From assembly GCA_029879665.1 (NCBI GenBank), contig JAOUPW010000160.1:1-5631 (forward strand): a stretch of 5,631 nucleotides of DNA. Reading direction: 5' to 3'. The notes under the pieces are model-generated. The model searched no databases. It saw nothing but the letters and a program-made list of their open reading frames with translations, and was not told the DNA's origin. Position 1 is the stretch's first letter. Every line of letters begins with the position of its first letter. Shown piece after piece: positions 1 to 5,631 of this stretch. Source of the stretch: Rhodospirillales bacterium (lineage in GTDB: Bacteria > Pseudomonadota > Alphaproteobacteria > Rhodospirillales > JAOUPW01). The translations under genes and the position numbers were made by a program.

Positions 1-144
1 GTGGGCCTTGTTCATATAGCCGCGGCACGGACAGGAATGGACACCCGCCATAAAAGCGAAGTTTTTGAAGGCGGACGAACGGAAGTTCGCGAGCTAACCG
101 TCGAACATGCACTTTTGCTGGCAACCGAGTTGATCAAGTCTTGA
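1..144 (+). CDS. cinA: CinA-family protein (nicotinamide-nucleotide amidohydrolase, PncC type), C-terminal fragment
   Basis: Only the last 47 codons and the TGA stop (142-144) are present; the 5' part lies outside the window. Frame 1 translates to a tail beginning VGLVHIAAARTG, followed by VFEGGRTEVRELTVEHALLL. This matches the end of the CinA C-terminal domain, in which a strand of the type PVGxVxxA is followed by F-x-G-x-R-x-x-VR-x-x-T-x-x-AL. That domain deamidates nicotinamide mononucleotide in pyridine-nucleotide recycling and acts in the cytosol. It may be the stand-alone PncC form common in alphaproteobacteria or the end of a full-length CinA with an N-terminal MoaB-like domain; the fragment cannot tell these apart. 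A cinA-family gene convergent with a ratA/coq10 gene is a familiar alphaproteobacterial arrangement and supports the call. The stop codon overlaps the next gene by four bases. Confidence 0.8.
   Translation: MGLVHIAAARTGMDTRHKSEVFEGGRTEVRELTVEHALLLATELIKS
141..144 (+). promoter_or_regulatory. TTGA stop/start overlap between cinA and the CPBP protease gene
   Basis: The TGA stop of the cinA fragment (142-144) shares bases with the TTG start at 141-143 of the protease gene. Four-base overlaps of this kind usually mark translational coupling, where a terminating ribosome re-initiates. The bases just upstream offer only a weak ribosome-binding match, which fits coupling. The start is inferred from this overlap; protein data could move it to GTG at 174. 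Confidence 0.6.
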
Positions 145-926
145 ACACTGAAACCGACTTAAATGGACTTCCCGTGTCTCCTCAACCCGGCTGTGGGGCG
201 GCTGAAGAGCCCCTGAATCGGGCAAGGCCAATCAATGGCCGTGACGTCGCCTTCGCGGGCGGGGCGCTTATCGCGGGATTCATTGTGTTTGCCTTGTCCG
301 TCGCGGGCGTGAGCATCTTGCTTTCGTATCAAGGAAGTACCGAGAAGCCTTTCGTGCTCACCGTTTTTTTTTCCGCCATATTGCTATTGGGGCAGTATCT
401 GCTGATTGTTGGCGTCGTCTATGGGGTGCTCGTGCGCTGGCGAAAACTGCCTTGGCAATCCATGGGATTTAGAAAAATTTCGAAAGGCTGGATCATCGGC
501 GCGGTTATTGTCGCCGTCGCCATGGCTTTTTTGAGCGAAGCAATCGAACGTTACCTGGACTATCCGCTCAAGGATATTGCGATTCTTAACTTCGCCCCTG
601 AAGGCTTTTCTTGGAGCGGCCTCATCATAATGACGGGAATCGCGGGTCTGGCCGCACCCTTGGGAGAAGAAATTTTGTTCCGGGGAATCCTTTATACCTG
701 GATTCGCGGAAAATGGGGCGTGGCCGCGGGAGCGATAATAAGCTCCCTATTGTTCGGAGTCGTTCACCTGCACCCGGTCTGGATTGGCTTCGCCGCGGGT
801 ATCGGAATTATTTTATCGCTGTCTTACGAATACAGCCGAACCTTATGGACGCCGATTGTGATCCACATGACCAACAACACGTTGGCGATCCTATGGCTTT
901 ATTACAATCTCGCGCTGGTCGAATAA
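141..926 (+). CDS. CPBP family intramembrane glutamic endopeptidase (Abi/CAAX-type)
   Basis: This 261-residue integral membrane protein has the three signature motifs of the CPBP (CAAX protease and bacteriocin-processing, Abi) family. They are EExxxR at E176-E177-R181, FxxxH at F205-H209, and HxxxN at H242-N246, all near or within membrane segments. Hydrophobic stretches lie at about 36-62, 72-98, 117-136, 158-174, 193-210, 213-229 and 236-256, after a polar N-terminus of about 33 residues with no signal peptide. The family comprises membrane-embedded proteases related to Rce1; in bacteria the substrates are mostly unknown, so none is assigned here. The proposed start is TTG at 141, in a TTGA overlap with the preceding stop, which suggests translational coupling. 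No strong Shine-Dalgarno is visible, and GTG at 174 is the next candidate. Two sampled lines (361-420 and 841-900) are 47% and 50% G+C, lower than most of the pdh genes, though membrane proteins are naturally T-rich at second codon positions. Confidence 0.88.
   Translation: MNTETDLNGLPVSPQPGCGAAEEPLNRARPINGRDVAFAGGALIAGFIVFALSVAGVSILLSYQGSTEKPFVLTVFFSAILLLGQYLLIVGVVYGVLVRWRKLPWQSMGFRKISKGWIIGAVIVAVAMAFLSEAIERYLDYPLKDIAILNFAPEGFSWSGLIIMTGIAGLAAPLGEEILFRGILYTWIRGKWGVAAGAIISSLLFGVVHLHPVWIGFAAGIGIILSLSYEYSRTLWTPIVIHMTNNTLAILWLYYNLALVE
364..372 (+). repeat. Homopolymer tract of nine T inside the protease gene
   Basis: Nine consecutive T bases span codons 75-78 (GTT TTT TTT TCC), within the second predicted membrane segment. 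Tracts of this length can slip during replication or transcription, and loss or gain of one base would truncate the protease. The frame is intact here, and Val-Phe-Phe in a membrane helix explains the run without any special role. Confidence 0.7.
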
Positions 927-933
927 CACTTCA
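927..933. other. Seven-base convergent junction between opposing transcription units
   Basis: The TAA stop of the plus-strand protease gene (924-926) and the TGA stop of the minus-strand RatA/Coq10 gene (934-936 on plus coordinates) are separated by seven bases. No GC-rich hairpin with a U-tract is visible here, so any terminator must lie inside the opposing coding sequence or termination must be factor dependent. Transcripts from the two strands probably overlap at their 3' ends. Confidence 0.75.
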
Positions 934-1368
934 TCAATTTCCATAAAGCTCGTCCGCCCGTTTTTCAAACGACGATACCATGACCTTGACCGCTTCATTG
1001 AAAACAACGCCGATCATCTTCTGCAAAATCTTCGAGCGGAACTCGAAATCCACATAAAAATCGATCAGACAATGGCCGTTTTCCGCCGGCTCGAATATCC
1101 AGTGGTTATTAAGATACCGGAAGGGCCCATTCAGGTAAGCGACATCAATACGGCGGGGTTTGTCCAGGGTCACTTTCGTGGTGAAGCGTTCGCGGAACAT
1201 TTTGAATCCGATCACCATATCAGATGTCAAAACATCGCCGTCCCGTGACTTGATCCGCGTCGCCACGCACCAGGGCAGGAACTCCGGGTATTTTTCAACG
1301 TCGGCAACCAGATCGAACAGCTTTTCAGGCGAATGGGGAAGAATACGTTTTTCGGCGTGGGTGGGCAT
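934..1368 (-). CDS. RatA/Coq10-type START-domain protein (polyketide cyclase/lipid-transport fold)
   Basis: The 144-residue product covers a complete single-domain START-like protein of the Coq10/RatA family, whose members are usually about 140-160 residues. Family features visible are PHSPEKLFDLVADVEKYPEFLPWC at about 11-34 (helix and entry to the ligand pocket), GPFRYLNNHWIF at 81-92, VDFEFRS at 106-112, and an amphipathic C-terminal helix from about 113 to 140. The eukaryotic relative Coq10 binds ubiquinone and supports respiration; E. coli RatA was reported to bind 50S ribosomal subunits. For an alphaproteobacterial protein encoded beside pdh and lip genes, the quinone-binding role is the likelier inference. 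No antitoxin-like partner gene adjoins it. The ATG lies 7 bases after the lipA stop with no clear Shine-Dalgarno, so translation may depend on coupling. It is the last gene of the operon. Confidence 0.88.
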   Translation of the reverse strand: MPTHAEKRILPHSPEKLFDLVADVEKYPEFLPWCVATRIKSRDGDVLTSDMVIGFKMFRERFTTKVTLDKPRRIDVAYLNGPFRYLNNHWIFEPAENGHCLIDFYVDFEFRSKILQKMIGVVFNEAVKVMVSSFEKRADELYGN

Positions 1369-1375
1369 GGTCTGA

Positions 1376-2326
1376 TCAGGACACCGGAGGTTTGAGTTTT
1401 TGGGATTTCCGGGCCTGTTGCAGGGCGGCGAAATCCCGGTCGGCGTGATAGGACGACCGGGTCAATGGCGTAGACGCCACCCTGAGAAAGCCCTTGGCTA
1501 ATCCCAAATCCCGGTACTCGTCGAATTCTTCCGGCGTCACGAAGCGGTCAATGGGGGCATGCCGCGTCGTCGGCTGCAAGTATTGGCCGATGGTGAGGAA
1601 ATCCACATTCGCGGACCTAAGGTCATCCATGATCTGAAGAACCTCGGCCCGCTCTTCGCCCAGGCCAACCATGATTCCGGATTTGGTAAAAACACCCGGA
1701 TCAAGATGCTTGGCTTTATCCAGCAGGCGCAGGGAATTAAAATAGCGGGCACCGGGACGGATGCTTTGATATAGGCGCGGCACGGTTTCCAGATTGTGAT
1801 TAAACACGTCCGGACCGGCGGCGATCACCGTTTCCAGGGCGCCCTCCTTGCCCCGGAAATCGGGGGTCAGGACTTCGATGGTGGTCTCCGGCGCGGTATC
1901 CCGCAAACGCTCGATGCAGCGCGCGAACTGTCCGGCGCCGCCGTCGTCAAGGTCGTCGCGGTCCACCGACGTAATCACCATGTGCCGGAGCCCCATTTCG
2001 GAAGCCGCCATCGCCAGGTTGTCCGGTTCCATGGCGTCAACCGCGCCGGGCTTGCCGGTGCGCACGTTGCAGAAGGCACAGGCGCGGGTGCAGATATCGC
2101 CCAGGATCATCACGGTCGCATGTTTTTGCGACCAGCATTCACCGATGTTGGGGCACGAGGCTTCCTCGCACACGGTGTGCAGGTTCTTGTCCCGCATCAA
2201 ACGCTTGGTTTCCCCATAGGCCGCGGAGGTCGGCGCCTTGACCCGGATCCACGCAGGCTTGCGAGGACTTGGGCTTTCCGGATTGTTACGCTTTTCCGGA
2301 TGGCGCAGGGGGCGGATATCGGTCAT
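1376..2326 (-). CDS. lipA: Lipoyl synthase (radical SAM)
   Basis: LipA inserts two sulfur atoms at C6 and C8 of an octanoyl group attached to the lipoyl domain of 2-oxoacid dehydrogenases, in the cytosol. The 316-residue length is normal. Both iron-sulfur sites are intact. The auxiliary, sulfur-donating cluster site CX4CX5C is C53, C58 and C64; the radical SAM motif CX3CX2C is C79, C83 and C86. The C-terminal RSSYHAD motif at 290-296 provides the serine ligand of the auxiliary cluster. Other hallmarks are [13 protein letters not shown] at 119-131, [12 protein letters not shown] at 175-186 and SGIMVGLGE at 216-224. The ATG starts 4 bases after the lpdA stop, with no strong Shine-Dalgarno, so coupling to lpdA translation is likely. 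Its target within this operon is Lys43 of PdhC. The octanoyltransferase LipB needed upstream in the pathway is not in the window. Confidence 0.97.
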   Translation of the reverse strand: MTDIRPLRHPEKRNNPESPSPRKPAWIRVKAPTSAAYGETKRLMRDKNLHTVCEEASCPNIGECWSQKHATVMILGDICTRACAFCNVRTGKPGAVDAMEPDNLAMAASEMGLRHMVITSVDRDDLDDGGAGQFARCIERLRDTAPETTIEVLTPDFRGKEGALETVIAAGPDVFNHNLETVPRLYQSIRPGARYFNSLRLLDKAKHLDPGVFTKSGIMVGLGEERAEVLQIMDDLRSANVDFLTIGQYLQPTTRHAPIDRFVTPEEFDEYRDLGLAKGFLRVASTPLTRSSYHADRDFAALQQARKSQKLKPPVS

Positions 2327-2330
2327 GGGA

Positions 2331-3731
2331 TTAGAAGTGGATCACCCGGCCATAGGCGTCAAGTACGGACTCGTGCATCATTTCCGACAATGTGGGGTGC
2401 GGGAAAACCGTATGCATCAATTCGGTCTCGGTGGTTTCCAGGGTTTGGGCGATGGCATAGCCCTGGATCAGCTCGGTCACTTCCGCGCCAACCATGTGCG
2501 CACCCAGCAATTCACCGGTTTTGGCGTCGAACACGGTCTTGACCATCCCTTCCGGCTCACCCAGCGCAATGGCCTTGCCGTTGCCGGCGAAGGGGAAGCG
2601 GCCGACCTTGACCGCAAACCCCTTTTCCTTCGCCTGCGCTTCCGTGAGGCCGACGCTGGCCACCTGGGGGCGGCAGTAAGTGCAACCGGGAATGTGAGAC
2701 GCATTCAGGGGGTGCACGTCCTTCTCGCCGGCGATTTTCTCGACACAGAGAATGCCTTCGTGGCTGGCCTTGTGCGCCAGCCAGGGCGGACCGGTGAGGT
2801 CGCCGATGGCATAAACGCCGGGCTCCCCGGTTCGGCACCATTCATCGGTCGTCACATGGGTACGGTCCACCTTGACCTGGGTACCTTCGAGGCCGATCCC
2901 TTCCACATTGCCGACAATGCCGACTGCGGAAATCACCCGGTCAACCTTGATCTCGGATGTTTTGCCGTTCTGTTCGAGGGTGGCGGTGACGGAATTCTTG
3001 TCTTTCTTGAAAGCCTTGACGGTGGCCGAGGTCAGGATGGTCATGCCCTGCTTCTTGAACGCCTTTTCGGCGAAGGTGGAAATTTCCTCGTCTTCCACCG
3101 GCAGTACCCGGGGCAGCACTTCGACCACGGTTACCTCGGCGCCAAGGGAGTTGAAAAAACTGGCAAACTCCATCCCGATGGCGCCGGAGCCCATGACCAG
3201 CAGGGATTTCGGCATGATATCCGGCTGCAACGCTTCCTTATACGACCACACCAGTTTTCCGTCAGGCTCCAACCCCGGCAAGGCGCGGGCGCGGGCGCCG
3301 GTGGCAAGGATGATGTGCTTGGCGTTAAGGTCGGCGACGGCCTTGCCGTCTTTTTCCACGCTTACCTTGCCCGAACCGTTCAACTTGCCGAAGCCGTCGA
3401 ACACGGTGACCTGGTTCTTTTTCAGAAGATGCTTCACCCCGCCGGACAACTGCCGGGAGATGCGGCGGGATCGTTTAACCACCTTCTCAAGATCGAAATC
3501 CACGCCCTTGACCGAAAGCCCGAAGGAGTCCGCGTGCTTGATGGTTTCGAACACTTCCGCTGTGCGCAGCAGCGCCTTGGTCGGAATGCAGCCCCAATTG
3601 AGACAGATTCCGCCCAGGTGCTGGCTTTCCACCAGGGCCACGTTCATTTTCAACTGCGCCGCACGGATGGCGGACACATAACCGCCCGGCCCGCCGCCGA
3701 TAACGATAAGATCGAAGGTGGTCTCGGTCAT
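2331..3731 (-). CDS. lpdA: Dihydrolipoyl dehydrogenase (E3 of the pyruvate dehydrogenase complex)
   Basis: This FAD flavoprotein reoxidises dihydrolipoamide on E2 and passes electrons to NAD+. The 466-residue length is typical. In order it shows the FAD-binding [15 protein letters not shown] at 12-26, the redox disulfide C43/C48 in [13 protein letters not shown], an ATG motif at 143-145, the NAD-binding [10 protein letters not shown] at 181-190, the second FAD motif [19 protein letters not shown] at 308-326, and the dimerisation domain with the catalytic HPTLSE (H445, E450). The segment [15 protein letters not shown] at 350-364 is characteristic of the family. There is no N-terminal lipoyl domain, unlike some bacterial E3 proteins. 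It lies 9 bases after pdhC with a good ribosome-binding site. Its position directly after pdhC indicates a PDH-specific E3, although it could also serve 2-oxoglutarate dehydrogenase or the glycine cleavage system. Confidence 0.97.
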   Translation of the reverse strand: MTETTFDLIVIGGGPGGYVSAIRAAQLKMNVALVESQHLGGICLNWGCIPTKALLRTAEVFETIKHADSFGLSVKGVDFDLEKVVKRSRRISRQLSGGVKHLLKKNQVTVFDGFGKLNGSGKVSVEKDGKAVADLNAKHIILATGARARALPGLEPDGKLVWSYKEALQPDIMPKSLLVMGSGAIGMEFASFFNSLGAEVTVVEVLPRVLPVEDEEISTFAEKAFKKQGMTILTSATVKAFKKDKNSVTATLEQNGKTSEIKVDRVISAVGIVGNVEGIGLEGTQVKVDRTHVTTDEWCRTGEPGVYAIGDLTGPPWLAHKASHEGILCVEKIAGEKDVHPLNASHIPGCTYCRPQVASVGLTEAQAKEKGFAVKVGRFPFAGNGKAIALGEPEGMVKTVFDAKTGELLGAHMVGAEVTELIQGYAIAQTLETTETELMHTVFPHPTLSEMMHESVLDAYGRVIHF

Positions 3732-3737
3732 CGGTGT

Positions 3738-3742
3738 CTCCT
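3738..3742 (-). promoter_or_regulatory. Ribosome-binding site of lpdA overlapping the pdhC stop
   Basis: On the minus strand the pdhC TAG stop runs into TAGGAGACACCG followed by the lpdA ATG at 3731. The AGGAG core is a strong Shine-Dalgarno match at a good distance and fixes the lpdA start. It is the clearest ribosome-binding site in the operon; lipA and ratA have poor ones. Confidence 0.8.
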
Positions 3743-5138
3743 ATAGCAACATGGTCAGCGGTTCTTCGATGATCCGCTTGAAAGCGGCCATGAATTCGGC
3801 GCCGACGGCTCCGTCTACGGAGCGATGATCAACGGACAGGGTACAGGTCATGACACTGGCGATGGCCAGCGCGCCGTGCTTGACCACGGGACGTTGTTCG
3901 CCCGCGCCGACCGCCAGGATGCACGATTGGGGCGGATTGATGATGGCGGAAAATTCCTTGATGCCGTACATGCCCAGGTTGGAAATGGTGAAGCCGCCAC
4001 CCTGGTATTCTTCCGGCGCCAGTTTTCCTTCCCGGGCGCGGCCCGCCAGTTCCTTGACCTCGTTGGAGATTGCGGCGAGCCCTTTTTTATCGGCGTCCCG
4101 AACAACCGGAGTAATCAGTCCGCCCGGGGCGGCAACGGCGACGGCGACGTCAACATTGTCGTAAAGCCGAATGGCGGTTTCGGTCCAGCTGGCGTTGGCG
4201 GCGGGAACCTGACTGAGGGCGACCCCCACCGCCTTGACGATGATGTCGTTGACGGAAAGTTTGTATGCGCCCTCGCCTTCCGTTGGCGCCTCGTCATTGA
4301 GCCTTTTGCGCATATCGAGAAGATTGTCGATTTCGCAATCCACGGTCAGATAAAAATGCGGAATGTTTTGTTTCGATTCCTGCAGGCGTGACGCGATCAC
4401 CTTGCGCATGGTCGAATTGGGAACTTCGCGGAAGGAACGTCCATCTGCGGGAACGGACACAGCCACCGGCGCGGCGGGAATGCCGCCCCCTGTTGGCGCT
4501 GCAAGCACATCCAGCTTGACGATGCGGCCCTGGGGGCCGGAGCCTTGAAGGCGGGAAAGATCCACCCCTTTTTCCCGGGCCAGCTTGCGGGCAAGCGGGC
4601 TGGCGAACACCCGCCCTCCCGTGAGCGGGGGCGAAGCGGCGGTGGCGGCGCCTTCAAGGTCTCGCTTGACGATGCGGCCATGAGGACCGCTCCCGGTCAC
4701 CCTGGACAAATCGATTCCCCCTTCCTGGGCCAGACGTCGGGCCAGCGGGCTTGCCTTCGCCCCGGAGCCGGTTACGGGGGCCGGAGAAGGCGCAGACGCT
4801 GGCGCTGGCGACGGTGCCGCAGCCGGAGCCGCAACCGGCGACGAAGAAAGGGTTGGCGCGGATTGGATCGCCGCATCGAGGGCCGAGGCGTCCTCGCCTT
4901 CTTCCAGCAAAACCGCGATCAGCGAATTCACGGGCACCCCTTCGGAGCCGCCGGGAACGACGATTTTTCCCATCGTCCCTTCATCGGCGGCTTCCACTTC
5001 CATGGTCGCCTTGTCGGTTTCGATTTCCGCGATCACGTCGCCGCTGGCGACCGCGTCGCCTTCGTTCTTCAACCATTTGGCCAGCGTGCCTTCGGTCATG
5101 GTCGGCGACAGGGCGGGCATGAGAATTCGTATTGCCAT
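3741..5138 (-). CDS. pdhC: Dihydrolipoamide acetyltransferase (E2 of pyruvate dehydrogenase) with two subunit-binding domains
   Basis: This is the core subunit that transfers acetyl groups from lipoamide to CoA. The 465 residues comprise a single lipoyl domain at about 1-80, with the lipoylated Lys43 in ETDKATME; an Ala/Pro/Ser-rich flexible linker at about 95-127; a first peripheral subunit-binding domain at 129-164; a short spacer; a second such domain at 179-214; another linker to about 236; and the catalytic acetyltransferase domain to the C-terminus. The catalytic DHRSVDG motif (H438, D442) and FTISNLGMYG at 383-392 are intact. The N-terminus MAIRILMPALSPTMTEGTLA is typical of alphaproteobacterial and mitochondrial E2. 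The doubled binding domain is the oddity, since usual E2 chains have one. The start ATG lies 6 bases after the pdhB stop, behind a modest AGGT-type Shine-Dalgarno. Confidence 0.97.
   Translation of the reverse strand: MAIRILMPALSPTMTEGTLAKWLKNEGDAVASGDVIAEIETDKATMEVEAADEGTMGKIVVPGGSEGVPVNSLIAVLLEEGEDASALDAAIQSAPTLSSSPVAAPAAAPSPAPASAPSPAPVTGSGAKASPLARRLAQEGGIDLSRVTGSGPHGRIVKRDLEGAATAASPPLTGGRVFASPLARKLAREKGVDLSRLQGSGPQGRIVKLDVLAAPTGGGIPAAPVAVSVPADGRSFREVPNSTMRKVIASRLQESKQNIPHFYLTVDCEIDNLLDMRKRLNDEAPTEGEGAYKLSVNDIIVKAVGVALSQVPAANASWTETAIRLYDNVDVAVAVAAPGGLITPVVRDADKKGLAAISNEVKELAGRAREGKLAPEEYQGGGFTISNLGMYGIKEFSAIINPPQSCILAVGAGEQRPVVKHGALAIASVMTCTLSVDHRSVDGAVGAEFMAAFKRIIEEPLTMLL
4479..4778 (-). 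repeat. Tandem 150-base duplication encoding two E3/E1-binding domains in pdhC
   Basis: Two contiguous 50-codon units encode residues 121-170 (4629-4778) and 171-220 (4479-4628). The core domains, 129-164 and 179-214, match at 25 of 36 residues by hand alignment with no gaps. Both contain ASPLAR, GxDLSR, GSGPxGRIVK and a following Asp. At DNA level I count about 69 of 108 identical bases, and the longest shared run is 16 bases (4514-4529 against 4664-4679). The exact 150-base offset points to a tandem duplication. DNA identity is no higher than protein identity, which implies an old event with both copies kept under selection rather than an assembly artefact. Confidence 0.92.
4758..4856 (-). 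repeat. Ala/Pro/Ser-rich low-complexity linker in pdhC
   Basis: Residues 95-127 of the E2 are almost entirely Ala, Pro and Ser, including two copies of APSPAP. They form the flexible arm that lets the lipoyl domain swing between active sites. The DNA is GC-rich with short repeated GCC/GCG/CCG codons, and such linkers vary in length between strains. Confidence 0.8.
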
Positions 5139-5144
5139 GATGTT

Positions 5145-5631
5145 CTACCTGTAACAAACCGACTTGGCCGCCCGGACCACGTCTTCGGGTTGGGGAAGCG
5201 ACAGCTTCTCAAGATTGGCGGCGTAGGGCATGGGCACGTCGGCGCCGGCGACCCGCGCCACGGGGGCGTCCAGATAATCGAATCCGTGTTCCATGACCTG
5301 GGCCGCGATTTCGGCGCCGATTCCGGCCGCCGCCCATCCTTCCTCGACGCAGACAAGTCGGTTGGTTTTTTTCAAAGATTCGATCACCGTTTCCGTATCC
5401 AGCGGCCGCAGGGAACGCAGGTTGATGACTTCCGCCTCGATCCCTTCCCCGGCGAGAATTTCGGCGGCTTGTAATGCATACCCGACCATCAGGGAAAAGG
5501 CGACAATGGTGACGTCCCCCCCGCTGCGTTCGATCCGGGCCTTACCGATGGGCACCGTGTAGTTGGGATCGGTGGGCACCTCGAATTTCTGGCCGTAAAG
5601 AATTTCATTTTCCAGCACGATCACCGGATTG
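5145..5631 (-). CDS. pdhB: Pyruvate dehydrogenase E1 component subunit beta, C-terminal part
   Basis: The last 161 codons and the TAG stop (5145-5147 on plus coordinates) are present, and the 5' part runs off the right edge. The reading frame starts at the edge with NPVIVLENEILYGQKFEVP, the end of the pyrimidine-binding domain typical of E1 beta. The transketolase C-terminal domain follows, with DVTIVAFSLMVGYALQAAE, EVINLRSLRPLD and LVCVEEGWAAAGIGAEIA, then the family ending with LPQPEDVVRAAKSVCYR. With PdhA, PdhB forms the thiamine-diphosphate-dependent heterotetramer that decarboxylates pyruvate and acetylates the E2 lipoyl group. The GTG at 5624 is internal (Val), not a start. Many alphaproteobacterial PdhB proteins carry an extra N-terminal lipoyl domain; whether this one does cannot be seen. 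pdhC follows after 6 bases, so the two are cotranscribed. Confidence 0.96.
   Translation of the reverse strand, partial: NPVIVLENEILYGQKFEVPTDPNYTVPIGKARIERSGGDVTIVAFSLMVGYALQAAEILAGEGIEAEVINLRSLRPLDTETVIESLKKTNRLVCVEEGWAAAGIGAEIAAQVMEHGFDYLDAPVARVAGADVPMPYAANLEKLSLPQPEDVVRAAKSVCYR

Noticed and set aside
141..926. Phage-defence or bacteriocin-immunity island built around the Abi-family protein
   Set aside because: There are no bacteriocin, transporter, phage, integrase or defence genes in the window. The family name alone does not support such a role.
611..946. Open frame of 111 codons overlapping the protease gene in another frame
   Set aside because: It covers the region of the catalytic CPBP motifs in the correct frame and has no hydrophobic or domain pattern of its own.
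959..971. CGTTT-TTC-AAACG stem as a terminator
   Set aside because: The stem is only 5 bp with few G-C pairs and a 3-base loop, no T-run follows it, and it lies inside the RatA/Coq10-type coding sequence.
934..1368. Type II toxin-antitoxin module based on RatA
   Set aside because: No small partner gene adjoins it; the flanking genes are lipA and a convergent membrane protease, and the context is central metabolism.
1372..1379. Palindrome CTGATCAG at the lipA stop, and a similar TTGATCAA at 130-137
   Set aside because: Eight-base palindromes centred on GATC arise often by chance. The two are not repeated with a spacing or context that suggests an operator.
1796..2542. Open frame of 248 codons on the plus strand
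   Set aside because: It is antisense to lipA and lpdA, with His/Arg/Gly-rich composition and no family match; a shadow frame.
2238..3746. Open frame of 502 codons on the plus strand
   Set aside because: It lies antisense to lpdA and the start of lipA, whose proteins are unmistakable. Its translation is rich in Gly, His, Arg and Asp with no recognisable domain. Long antisense frames are expected opposite GC-rich coding sequence.
4545..5474. Open frame of 309 codons on the plus strand
   Set aside because: It is antisense to pdhC and pdhB, has long Arg runs produced by the reverse of the Ala/Pro linker, and shows no domain.

Overview
The window suggests an alphaproteobacterium of moderate to high G+C content (hand-counted 60-base lines range from about 42% to 72%). 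The reasons are a pyruvate dehydrogenase complex with a split E1 (alpha/beta type, not the single-chain AceE of enterics), an E2 and E3 of the mitochondrial/alphaproteobacterial type, and the conserved neighbourhood pdhB-pdhC-lpdA-lipA-ratA/coq10 facing a cinA-family gene. The order or genus cannot be fixed from the sequence alone.

Layout. On the plus strand, positions 1-144 hold the last 47 codons and stop of a CinA/PncC-type amidohydrolase gene. Its stop overlaps the TTG start of a complete gene for a multi-pass CPBP (Abi/CAAX-type) membrane protease at 141-926. From 934 to the right edge everything is on the minus strand and reads, in transcription order, pdhB (3' part only, 5631-5145), pdhC (5138-3741), lpdA (3731-2331), lipA (2326-1376) and a RatA/Coq10-type START-domain gene (1368-934). 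Gaps in this run are 6, 9, 4 and 7 bases, so it is almost certainly one operon whose promoter and pdhA lie beyond the right edge. The two transcription units converge with only 7 bases between their stop codons. There is no intergenic stretch longer than about 10 bases, and I saw no RNA gene, CRISPR array, insertion sequence or convincing terminator.

How the genes work together. PdhB (with PdhA), PdhC and LpdA are E1, E2 and E3 of the complex that turns pyruvate into acetyl-CoA and NADH. LipA builds the lipoyl cofactor that PdhC carries on Lys43. The RatA/Coq10-type protein probably binds ubiquinone or a related lipid and links the operon loosely to respiration. The CPBP protease has no obvious tie to this pathway and looks like a lineage-specific passenger between cinA and ratA.

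The most notable feature is inside pdhC. The E2 protein carries two complete peripheral subunit-binding domains, in exact 50-residue (150-base) tandem register, where E2 chains normally have one. The remainder is an ordinary central-metabolism locus. I found no evidence of a wholly new system.
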